The notes under the pieces: generated by a model
What the model was told of the DNA's origin: nothing
The model's database searches: none
What the model saw: the letters and a program-made list of their open reading frames with translations, nothing else
Program-made: the position numbers and the translations under genes
In this document: piece by piece, positions 7,264-12,774 of the stretch
Position numbering within the stretch: position 1 is the stretch's first letter
How the letters are laid out: each line of letters begins with the position of its first letter
DNA from: Atopobium sp. UBA1382
Lineage (GTDB): Bacteria > Actinomycetota > Coriobacteriia > Coriobacteriales > Atopobiaceae
NCBI GenBank assembly: GCA_002305805.1
Contig: DBQY01000018.1
Coordinates: forward strand, 41,626 to 54,399
Direction of reading: 5' to 3'
Length of the DNA: 12,774 bases

Positions 7264-7722
7264 TTAATCAGTGGCTTCCGACTGCGCTTCCTCCAGGATG
7301 GCGAGTGCGGCATGGTATCTCTCGCGTCGCCGGGCGAGCTCGTCTGCAGGCGGCTGCGCCCCGCCTGCATAGCGCGTCTCGTCCATGTTGTGTCGGAGGT
7401 CGGCGCGCTTGACCGAGCGTGCGATGGGATTGGTCGCAAGTGCGCGCACGTAGTCGAGATAGGGCACGCCCGGCTGGTGCGTGAGCAGGCGAAGCGCGTC
7501 GATTATCTCCGCCGGGAACTCCCGAGCGAGGTCCTCCAGGGTCACGTCCGTGTCCTCAACGACGTCGTGAAGGAGTGCGGTGCAGGTGGTTGCCTCGTCG
7601 TCCATCTGCTCGGCGAGGTGGTAGGGGTGGAACACGTAGGGTGTCCCGCACTTGTCCACCTGGTCGGCATGCGCCTTGTAGGCGATGTGCAGGGCTCGGT
7701 TCGTGAGCGACGTGTAGATCAT
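7264..7722 (-). CDS. HD-domain hydrolase, small alarmone hydrolase (SAH/Mesh1-like)
   Basis: 152 aa, one HD domain with no synthetase or regulatory domains. It resembles the hydrolase part of RelA/SpoT: AYKAH (14-18), a Gly-x-Pro-Tyr-x2-His-Pro segment with H32, HDVVEDT (52-58), and RADLRHNM (106-113). H32, H52, D53, E56, D57, D108 and N112 match the metal-binding and catalytic pattern of SpoT/Mesh1 HD hydrolases, which remove pyrophosphate from (p)ppGpp using Mn2+. The length is slightly short for the family (about 180). Start: ATG at 7722-7720, preceded on the minus strand by AGGAAGG. The stop TAA lies in the palindrome TGATTAATCA (7261-7270). The gene is divergent from the AAA ATPase gene. 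Substrate is inferred from motifs; HD domains also act on other nucleotides. Confidence 0.85.
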   Translation of the reverse strand: MIYTSLTNRALHIAYKAHADQVDKCGTPYVFHPYHLAEQMDDEATTCTALLHDVVEDTDVTLEDLAREFPAEIIDALRLLTHQPGVPYLDYVRALATNPIARSVKRADLRHNMDETRYAGGAQPPADELARRRERYHAALAILEEAQSEATD

Positions 7723-7819
7723 GGCGATGCCTTCCTGTGGCCGTCTGGCGCGACAATCAGTTTACGTCTTCGAGGCGGGTACGTATCTGCCCGGGCAAAC
7801 ATAGAGGCCGCTTGCTGGG

Positions 7820-7862
7820 AAAGATTATTCTAGATAGAATAATTCTGTATAGAATAATCTTT
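7820..7862. promoter_or_regulatory. AT-rich operator array: two overlapping 22-bp dyads in a 13-bp perfect inverted repeat
   Basis: Outer arms AAAGATTATTCTA (7820-7832) and its exact reverse complement (7850-7862) enclose a third TAGAATAAT (7835-7843). Read as GATTATTCT-N4-AGAATAATC dyads there are two overlapping sites. Site A is 7823-7844 (arms pair 8/9) and site B is 7838-7859 (7/9), with centres 15 bp apart. The array ends 17 bp before the ATPase start at 7880, over any plausible -10 (TAGAAT at 7835 or 7850), so repression is the likely effect. The same dyad lies upstream of the Fic gene (10394-10415). Confidence 0.75.
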
Positions 7863-7879
7863 GCCGAGAGGAGTCAGCC

Positions 7880-9283
7880 ATGCGCATCTTCGTCGACCGC
7901 GAGGCAGAGCTTCAGGCCCTTGAGCGCGAGTACGCACGCGAGGGGTCCTCCTTCGTCGTTGTCTACGGTCGTCGCCGGGTTGGCAAGACCGAGCTCATCT
8001 CCCGGTTCATTCGCAACAGACGCTCCCTCTATTACCTGGCGACGGAGGAGCCCGAGCTCCAGAACCTCGAGAGCTTCCAGTCCGTGGCGGCCGACTTCCT
8101 CCAGAGCGATCTGCTCCGCGCCGCGCGCCTCTCGCGCTGGGAGGACGTCTTCCGTGAGATTGCCCGCGCGTGCGGTCCCACGGACGAGCGTGCCGTCATC
8201 GTCATCGACGAGTTCCAGTACCTCGGCAGGGCAAACCCTGCCTATCCATCGATCTTTCAGCGAATCTGGGACACGATGCTCAAAGACGCCAACGTCATGC
8301 TCGTTCTCTGCGGCTCGCTCATCTCGCTCATGAGGGATCAGGTGCTCTCGGAGGAGAGCCCGTTGTACGGCCGCCGCACGGCGCAGATCAGGATGGGTCA
8401 GATTCCCTTCTCGCACTACCAGGAGTTCCTTCCGGGACGCTCGACGCGAGAGCTGGTGGAACGCTACGCCGTGACCGGTGGGGTTCCCAAGTACATCGAG
8501 CTCTTTGAGGACGAGAAGGACGTCTACTCTGCAATCTATGCCAACGTCTTGGACCGCAGCGGCTTTCTCTACGACGAGCCAAACTTCCTGCTCCAGCGCG
8601 AGATGCCTGACGTGGGGACCTACTTCGCCCTCATCCGTGCGGTCGCAGGGGGAGCGCATCGTCCGAGCGAGATCTCGCGCTCCTTTGGGATCAGGCAGAC
8701 GAGCCTGGGCAAGTACCTTAAGACCCTCATCGACCTGGACGTGCTCGAGCGCCAGGTTCCCGTCACGGAGGGCAATCCTGACAAGAGCAAGAAGAGCCTC
8801 TATCGCATAAAGGACAACTTCCTGCAGTTCTGGTTCCGGTTCGTGTTGCCCAACGTGAGCTATCTGGAGACGGGCCGCACGGCTGCCGTCGAGAAGCGCA
8901 TCCGAGAGCACTTCATCGATGGGCATGTGGCATACGTGTACGAGGACGTCTGTCGCGAGCGCCTGTGGGGTCTGGCGGACTCCGGAGAGCTTGGGTTCGT
9001 GCCGGAGCGCGTCGGCCGCTGGTGGTCAGGGAGCGACGAGATCGACGTCGCCGGCCTGAGTGCGAGCGAGGGTCGCGCTGTCTGGGGCGAGTGCAAGTTC
9101 TGGAAGGATCCCGTCGGCGCGAACGTTCTGCGAGCGCTTGAGGAGAAGGCGGCGCGCGTCCCGTGGGAGCGGGACAGGCGGACGGACGCTTTTGCACTCT
9201 TCAGTGCGAGCGGCTTTACGGACGAGCTGCGGGAGATTGCTGAGATGCGAGGCGATGTGGTGCTCGTCGACGACTCGGAGTAG
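7880..9283 (+). CDS. AAA ATPase (archaeal-ATPase type) with winged helix and DUF234 PD-(D/E)XK-like C-terminus
   Basis: 467 aa, a full-length member of the ATPase/DUF234 family. ATG 7880 follows GAGAGGAG (7865-7872). The P-loop GRRRVGKTE is at 30-38 and Walker B (VIVIDEF) ends at D110-E111. A winged-helix segment (~245-310) contains RPSEISRSFGIRQTSLGKYL. The C-terminal DUF234 region shows DEID (386-389) and E404-C-K406, the spacing of a PD-(D/E)XK nuclease-like core. The biological role of this family is not established; roles in nucleic-acid transactions, defence or self-regulation have been proposed from domain content. It is a single gene, divergent from the HD gene and convergent with Fic, with an AT-rich dyad array over its promoter. 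Codon choice looks less extreme than in ygfK/xdhD, consistent with accessory status. Confidence 0.92.
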   Translation: MRIFVDREAELQALEREYAREGSSFVVVYGRRRVGKTELISRFIRNRRSLYYLATEEPELQNLESFQSVAADFLQSDLLRAARLSRWEDVFREIARACGPTDERAVIVIDEFQYLGRANPAYPSIFQRIWDTMLKDANVMLVLCGSLISLMRDQVLSEESPLYGRRTAQIRMGQIPFSHYQEFLPGRSTRELVERYAVTGGVPKYIELFEDEKDVYSAIYANVLDRSGFLYDEPNFLLQREMPDVGTYFALIRAVAGGAHRPSEISRSFGIRQTSLGKYLKTLIDLDVLERQVPVTEGNPDKSKKSLYRIKDNFLQFWFRFVLPNVSYLETGRTAAVEKRIREHFIDGHVAYVYEDVCRERLWGLADSGELGFVPERVGRWWSGSDEIDVAGLSASEGRAVWGECKFWKDPVGANVLRALEEKAARVPWERDRRTDAFALFSASGFTDELREIAEMRGDVVLVDDSE

Positions 9284-9299
9284 GGGCGGCATGGTTCAT

Positions 9300-9319
9300 A
9301 AAACGGTCAATAACGTTTT
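9300..9319. terminator. Weak bidirectional hairpin between convergent ATPase and Fic genes
   Basis: AAAACG (9300-9305) and CGTTTT (9314-9319) form a 6-bp stem with an 8-nt loop, A-rich on one side and T-rich on the other. In the 83-bp gap between two convergent genes it could end transcription from both sides, but the stem is short. Confidence 0.35.
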
Positions 9320-9366
9320 CATCTGGAATGATGCTTGTTGCTTATGAAGCCCTCGTCGAAATGACG

Positions 9367-10323
9367 TCATTCCCGAACAGCCCACGTGCCGCCCCGGGCG
9401 CCGCCCTCGCGCCGGAGCTTTCCCTCCTTGCGGAGGCTCGCCACAAGGCGCTCTGTGGAGCGCTTGGAGCAGCCGAGAAGGTCGGCGAGCTCCGCAATCG
9501 TTCCCTTGGGGTGAGCCGAGAAGTACGCGAGGGCCTGTCGGACGCGACTCTCCCTCTGGGTCTTCGGTAACGAGAAGGGGAGCAGCGCGTCACGAATGAC
9601 CTGAAGCATGAACGTGACGAAGCTCTCCGAGGAGCCCGCAGCGTTGGACTCTGCCAGTGCCCTGTAGTAACCCTGCTGTCGCTCGCGGATGACGCTCTCT
9701 ACAGGAAGCCATGCAAGGGCAGGCCTCCAGCGCGAGAGCAGCAGCGTGTGCCAGAGCCTTCCCGTGCGTCCGTTGCCGTCGGCAAAGGGATGGATGAACT
9801 CAAACTCGTAGTGAAAGATGCACGATGCGAGGAGCGGGTGAAGATCGGTCGCGGCAAGCCACCCGAAGAGGTCCGCCATGACCTGTGGGACGTAGTTTGC
9901 CGGCGTGCCGGCATGGATGAGAGTGTCCCCGTCAAAGACGCCAACGTCACCGGAGCGGAAGCAGCCGGCATGTTCGATAAGCCCATCCATCATGACTCGG
10001 TGGACACGTAGGAGGTCATCCAGGCTCAGCGGATCGAGGGAGTCAATGAGCTCGTAAGCCCGCTTTGCGTTTTCGACCTCGAGGATATCCCTTGCTGGTC
10101 CGAGGACGCGCTTGCCGTCCATGATGGCGGTCACGGCCTCCTCGGAAAGTGTGTTTCCCTCGATCATGAGGGATGAGCGAATGGTACGGATGCGCAGCTC
10201 GCGGTGGAGGGTAGGGCTTGTGCCGAGGCCCGAGGAGGGGTGCAGCATACCCACGAGCTCCGCTATCTCCATGCAGAGGGCGTCGATTTCCGGCGTTCTC
10301 TCAAAAGGTGGCTCGTATCCCAT
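9367..10323 (-). CDS. Fic-family protein (AMPylator) with C-terminal winged helix
   Basis: 318 aa. The catalytic Fic motif is complete, HPFADGNGRTGR (178-189), with His178 as base, Gly/Asn for the phosphate anion hole and Arg189. An N-terminal inhibitory motif S51-x3-E55-G56-N57 marks a class II Fic, held inactive by the glutamate until relieved. DGDTLIHAGTP (131-141) fits the flap. Residues ~258-316 form a winged helix (IAELADLLGCSKRSTERLVASL), a likely DNA-binding or autoregulatory domain. Such enzymes transfer AMP from ATP to protein hydroxyls; the target is unknown. The start at 10323 is chosen for the AGGAGGT (+ strand complement 10327-10333) just upstream; an in-frame ATG at 10344 would add MTVKGGR but has no such site. 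A 23-bp palindrome covers the promoter. Confidence 0.94.
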   Translation of the reverse strand: MGYEPPFERTPEIDALCMEIAELVGMLHPSSGLGTSPTLHRELRIRTIRSSLMIEGNTLSEEAVTAIMDGKRVLGPARDILEVENAKRAYELIDSLDPLSLDDLLRVHRVMMDGLIEHAGCFRSGDVGVFDGDTLIHAGTPANYVPQVMADLFGWLAATDLHPLLASCIFHYEFEFIHPFADGNGRTGRLWHTLLLSRWRPALAWLPVESVIRERQQGYYRALAESNAAGSSESFVTFMLQVIRDALLPFSLPKTQRESRVRQALAYFSAHPKGTIAELADLLGCSKRSTERLVASLRKEGKLRREGGARGGTWAVRE

Positions 10324-10326
10324 GCG

Positions 10327-10333
10327 ACCTCCT
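10327..10333 (-). promoter_or_regulatory. Ribosome binding site deciding the Fic start
   Basis: The minus strand reads AAAAGGAGGTCGC then ATG (10323-10321): a near-perfect Shine-Dalgarno 4 nt before the start. This favours the 318-aa Fic over the 7-residue-longer form starting at 10344. Confidence 0.8.
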
Positions 10334-10369
10334 TTTACCGTCATTATTTTACCGCCAATGGCGGTAAAA
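10333..10369. promoter_or_regulatory. Fic-gene operator: 23-bp palindrome plus a half-site at the RBS
   Basis: TTTTACCGCCA (10347-10357) and its exact reverse complement (10359-10369) flank one central A. A further half-site TTTTACCG lies at 10333-10340, abutting the ribosome binding site, with a 14-bp offset. Position 24-46 bp upstream of the Fic ATG suits a repressor site. The Fic protein's own winged helix is the obvious candidate binder, by analogy with autoregulated toxin-type genes. Confidence 0.75.
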
Positions 10370-10393
10370 GATATGCGGCAAGTGCACAGACAG

Positions 10394-10415
10394 GATTATT
10401 CTGCCAAGAATAATC
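10394..10415. promoter_or_regulatory. Perfect 22-bp dyad GATTATTCT-N4-AGAATAATC, shared with the ATPase promoter
   Basis: Arms 10394-10402 and 10407-10415 are exact reverse complements, spacer GCCA. It lies 71 bp upstream of the Fic start (minus) and 147 bp upstream of the symporter start (+). It has the same arm sequence and 4-nt spacing as the sites at 7823-7859, and is AT-rich in GC-rich surroundings. Confidence 0.75.
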
Positions 10416-10561
10416 ATGCGCCCGAGAAGAACATGTTGCTGGTAGATAGGTTGGACAAGGCACGATAATCAGCACGGCCGTCACGGGGCGGAAACACGGG
10501 CCATGTACAGTAGGGACTTCAACAGCCCGCGCCGCCCGCGCCCCAAGACGAGAGGTGCCTC

Positions 10562-11992
10562 ATGTTCGAAAGCTTCATGTCCGCCGTTGCCGCGCTCAAC
10601 ACCAACGTGCTGTGGGGCGTCCCCATGGTCGGGCTGATGCTCGGAACAGGCGTGTTCCTGCTCGTCGTCACCAGGGGCGCCGTGTTCACGCGCTTCAACG
10701 TGGTCATGCGCTACACCACCAAGACGCTCTTCCAGCGCCAGGACCCGTCCGAGGCGGGGGAGGGCACCATCTCGCCCTTCCAGGCGGTGTGCACCGCGCT
10801 CGCGGCGACGCTCGGCACCGGCAACATCGTGGGCGTGGCGCTCGCGGTGGCCACGGGTGGCCCGGGGTCGATCTTCTGGCTGTGGCTCTCCGCGCTTGCC
10901 GGTATGGTCATCAAGTTCTGCGAGGTCACGCTGTCGGTGGCGTACCGCACGCGCAACGAGCGCGGCGAGATCGTGGGCGGTCCCATGTACTACATCTCCC
11001 GCGGCCTGGGGGTTGGCTGGCTCGCGGCGCTGTTCGCCGTCTTCGGCTTCCTCGCCTCATTCGGCATCGGGGCGAGCGTGCAGGCCAACTCGCTCGCCGG
11101 CAGCGTGAACGCGACCTTCGGGGTGCCGCTGCCCGTCATCGGCATCGTCGTGGCGCTTCTCGCGGGCCTTGTCCTTATCGGCGGCATCACCCGCATCGCG
11201 CAGATCACCGAGAGGCTCGTGCCCCTCGCGGCCGTGTTCTACCTCCTCGGTGCCGCGGCGGTGCTCGTGGTCAACGCCGCGGAGATTCCCGCAGCGATCG
11301 CCCAGATCTTCCGCGACGCCTTCACCGGCACGGCCGCCACGGGCGGATTTCTGGGCGCCACGGTCATGTACGCCTGCCGCGTGGGCATGTCGCGCGGCGT
11401 GTTCACGCACGAGGCGGGCATGGGCTCGGCGCCCATCGCGCACGCCTCCGCCGACACCGACCACCCGGCCCGCCAGGGCCTGTGGGGTACGTTCGAGGTG
11501 TTCTTCGACAGCATCGTCATGTGCACGGTCACGGGTCTTGTGATCCTCACCTCGGGGCTGTGGCACGCCGATCCCATGATGTCCGAGGGCGCCATGAGCT
11601 CGGCGGCCTTTGGGCAGAGCATCCCCGGCGGCCAGTACGTTGTGACGGTGGGCCTCATGCTCTTCGCGTTTGCCACGCTCATCGCGTGGTACTACTACGG
11701 CGAGAAGTGCGTGGAGTACCTCTTCCGCAGGCGTCGCGGCTGGCACGTGGCCGTGCGCATCTACCAGGTTGCCTACGTCGCCATGGTGTTCGCGGGCTGC
11801 GTGACCAACCTCGACGTGGTGTGGGAGTTCGCCGACTGCTTCAACGGCCTCATGGCGATCCCCAACCTCATCGCGCTGATTGCGCTCTCTCCCGTGATTC
11901 GCCGCCTTGCGACGGACTTCTTCCGCGATCCCGACCGCAGGCGCCCGCGGGACGCGGACTATGGCGGGATGCTGGTGTTTAGGGATAAGTGA
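10562..11992 (+). CDS. Sodium:alanine/glycine symporter (AGCS family)
   Basis: 476 aa, usual length for AGCS carriers (about 450-500), with about 10-11 hydrophobic segments and no signal peptide. Hallmarks: GTGNIVG (85-91), GGPGSIFWLW (99-108), KFCE (118-121), GGPMYYIS (139-146) and RGVFTHEAGMGSAPIAHA (278-295), the last being the family signature that lines the substrate and Na+ pocket. Family members import alanine or glycine (some D-alanine or glutamine) with Na+ across the cytoplasmic membrane. The Shine-Dalgarno is modest (GAGAGGTG, 10550-10557). The gene appears monocistronic. I found no convincing -35/-10 pair in 10416-10561. Substrate choice between alanine and glycine cannot be read from the sequence. 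Confidence 0.94.
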   Translation: MFESFMSAVAALNTNVLWGVPMVGLMLGTGVFLLVVTRGAVFTRFNVVMRYTTKTLFQRQDPSEAGEGTISPFQAVCTALAATLGTGNIVGVALAVATGGPGSIFWLWLSALAGMVIKFCEVTLSVAYRTRNERGEIVGGPMYYISRGLGVGWLAALFAVFGFLASFGIGASVQANSLAGSVNATFGVPLPVIGIVVALLAGLVLIGGITRIAQITERLVPLAAVFYLLGAAAVLVVNAAEIPAAIAQIFRDAFTGTAATGGFLGATVMYACRVGMSRGVFTHEAGMGSAPIAHASADTDHPARQGLWGTFEVFFDSIVMCTVTGLVILTSGLWHADPMMSEGAMSSAAFGQSIPGGQYVVTVGLMLFAFATLIAWYYYGEKCVEYLFRRRRGWHVAVRIYQVAYVAMVFAGCVTNLDVVWEFADCFNGLMAIPNLIALIALSPVIRRLATDFFRDPDRRRPRDADYGGMLVFRDK

Positions 11993-12028
11993 GCGGACGA
12001 TTCTGGCTAGGGTCACAGTCCGCGTTTT
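11993..12028 (+). terminator. Possible intrinsic terminator after the symporter gene
   Basis: GCGGAC (11993-11998) pairs with GTCCGC (12018-12023), followed by GTTTT (12024-12028). It begins right after the symporter TGA. The stem is only 6 bp and the loop 19 nt, so its strength is uncertain. The rest of the spacer up to 12123 shows only a transition from GC-rich to AT-rich DNA. Confidence 0.45.
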
Positions 12029-12059
12029 CCGAGAAGAACGTCCTCACGCGCACCGTTCG

Positions 12060-12774
12060 AAGATGCAGTCGTTGTGGTTATGAAAAGTGAGCAACAAATC
12101 GGAAGTTGTGGAGGTAATTATCAATGAGAAATATTTACGATAATAGTGAATTTTTTGCCGCATATGCGGAAATGGGAAGAAGCAAAGATGGTCTGAAAGC
12201 TGCTGGAGAGTGGCATCAGTTGCAACCGTTATTCCCTAAATTACAGGGAAAAAAAGTTTTGGATTTAGGATGTGGTTACGGTTGGCATTGCAAATATGCC
12301 GCACAAATGGGAGCTACTGAAATTCTTGGTATTGATAGTAGTCAAAAAATGATTGCAAAAGCAGTAGCTGATAACTCTGATGATAAAATCAAGTATAAAG
12401 TTTGCGGTGTTGAAGAATACATTTATCCTGAAAATACTTATGACCTAGTTGTTTCTAACCTGGTACTGCACTATATCGAAAATTTAGCTAATGTTTATCA
12501 AAAGGTGTATTGCACATTAAAAGTAGGTGGGTATTTCCTATTCAATATTGAACATCCGACTTTCACCGCAGGTGTTAATGAGGATTGGATTTATGATGAA
12601 AATGGGAAACCTAAATATTGGCCAATCGACAATTACTATTACACAGGCGAAAGAGAAACCAATTTTCTTGGTCAACGAGTAATTAAACAGCACCACACAT
12701 TAACGCAGATATTGAATCCACTTATAAAATGTGGTTTTCAAATTGAGGCTATTGAGGAAGCAATGCCTCCGGCA
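12060..12774. other. AT-rich segment, probably horizontally acquired
   Basis: Composition drops sharply between about 12060 and 12120; the 60-base line at 12241 has 23 G/C (38%), against clearly GC-rich sequence before 12050. The segment contains only the methyltransferase start and continues past the window. The exact junction, target-site duplication and carrier element cannot be seen. Confidence 0.75.
12124..12774 (+). CDS. Class I SAM-dependent methyltransferase, 5' part (cut by window end)
   Basis: 217 codons from ATG 12124 to the window edge, open throughout. GGAGGT (12110-12115) sits 8 nt before the start. The SAM-binding motif I is VLDLGCGYG (45-53), followed by an acidic residue ending strand 2 (GID, D71), a YDLVVSNLVLHYI stretch (106-118) and LKVGGYFLFNIEHP (132-145): a Methyltransf_11-like Rossmann methyltransferase. 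The substrate is unknown. Base composition and codon use are AT-rich (AAA, GAT, TTA), unlike every other gene here, and resemble Firmicutes. The family is common in Clostridia and lactobacilli in my experience. Likely only the last few dozen residues are missing. I infer recent horizontal acquisition; no integrase or repeat boundary is visible. Confidence 0.9.
   Translation, partial: MRNIYDNSEFFAAYAEMGRSKDGLKAAGEWHQLQPLFPKLQGKKVLDLGCGYGWHCKYAAQMGATEILGIDSSQKMIAKAVADNSDDKIKYKVCGVEEYIYPENTYDLVVSNLVLHYIENLANVYQKVYCTLKVGGYFLFNIEHPTFTAGVNEDWIYDENGKPKYWPIDNYYYTGERETNFLGQRVIKQHHTLTQILNPLIKCGFQIEAIEEAMPPA

Noticed and set aside
7261..7270. Palindrome TGATTAATCA at the HD gene stop codon
   Set aside because: Only 10 bp, contains the stop codon, and is not repeated elsewhere; too short to call an operator or terminator.
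9360..9371. Palindrome AATGACGTCATT overlapping the Fic stop codon
   Set aside because: At the 3' ends of two convergent genes and not repeated; no regulatory role can be supported.
10416..10561. Candidate promoter TTGGAC/GATAAT before the symporter gene
   Set aside because: The two hexamers are only 7 bp apart, so they cannot be a -35/-10 pair; no better pair was found.
2884..12043. A 15-bp match CCGAGAAGAACGTCC between ygfK (around 2885) and the spacer after the symporter (around 12029)
   Set aside because: Short and built of common codons; no flanking similarity that would show a gene remnant or attachment site.

Overview
This window looks like chromosomal DNA from a GC-rich anaerobic actinobacterium. 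A gut or oral Coriobacteriia (Olsenella/Atopobiaceae/Collinsella type) is my best guess. The guess rests on strong G/C third-position bias, Shine-Dalgarno-led genes and the combination of gene families, not on a marker gene. The last ~0.7 kb is the exception: it is AT-rich (about 38% GC in a 60-base sample I counted) and looks like recently acquired Firmicutes-type DNA.

Region 1 (1-6444, + strand) is a selenium/molybdenum purine-oxidation cluster. It contains the 3' end of ssnA (amidohydrolase), ygfK (flavin/Fe-S oxidoreductase long labelled 'selenate reductase'), a 70-aa 2x[4Fe-4S] ferredoxin, and a 923-aa molybdenum hydroxylase of the XdhD/Se-dependent xanthine dehydrogenase type. The hydroxylase has its own two [2Fe-2S] clusters but no FAD domain. 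It keeps the glutamate/arginine/glutamate set that binds purines in xanthine dehydrogenases. I therefore read the cluster as anaerobic purine or urate metabolism, with electrons passing between the hydroxylase, ferredoxin and YgfK. Three copies of a REP-like palindrome (TGATTCAAAAGGGG, 5-nt loop, reverse complement) sit in the spacers around ygfK, and one of them supplies the ygfK stop codon.

Region 2 (6555-10344) is a patchwork of single genes on alternating strands. It holds a DUF2798-type membrane protein (-), a small HD-domain alarmone-hydrolase-like protein (-), an AAA ATPase with winged-helix and PD-(D/E)XK-like DUF234 C-terminus (+), and a Fic-family AMPylator fused to a C-terminal winged helix (-). 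The most unusual signal here is a 22-bp dyad, GATTATTCT-N4-AGAATAATC. It occurs as two overlapping copies just before the ATPase gene and as one perfect copy upstream of the Fic gene. The Fic gene also has its own 23-bp palindrome plus an extra half-site at its ribosome binding site. The two HTH-bearing effector genes may share a regulator or cross-regulate each other.

Region 3 (10562-11992, +) is a sodium:alanine/glycine symporter (AGCS family). Region 4 (12124 to the end, +) is the 5' part of a class I SAM methyltransferase in AT-rich DNA, cut by the window edge. There is no gene-free stretch over 300 bases. The spacers hold mainly hairpins, which are listed. I saw no tRNA, rRNA, CRISPR array, transposase or IS.
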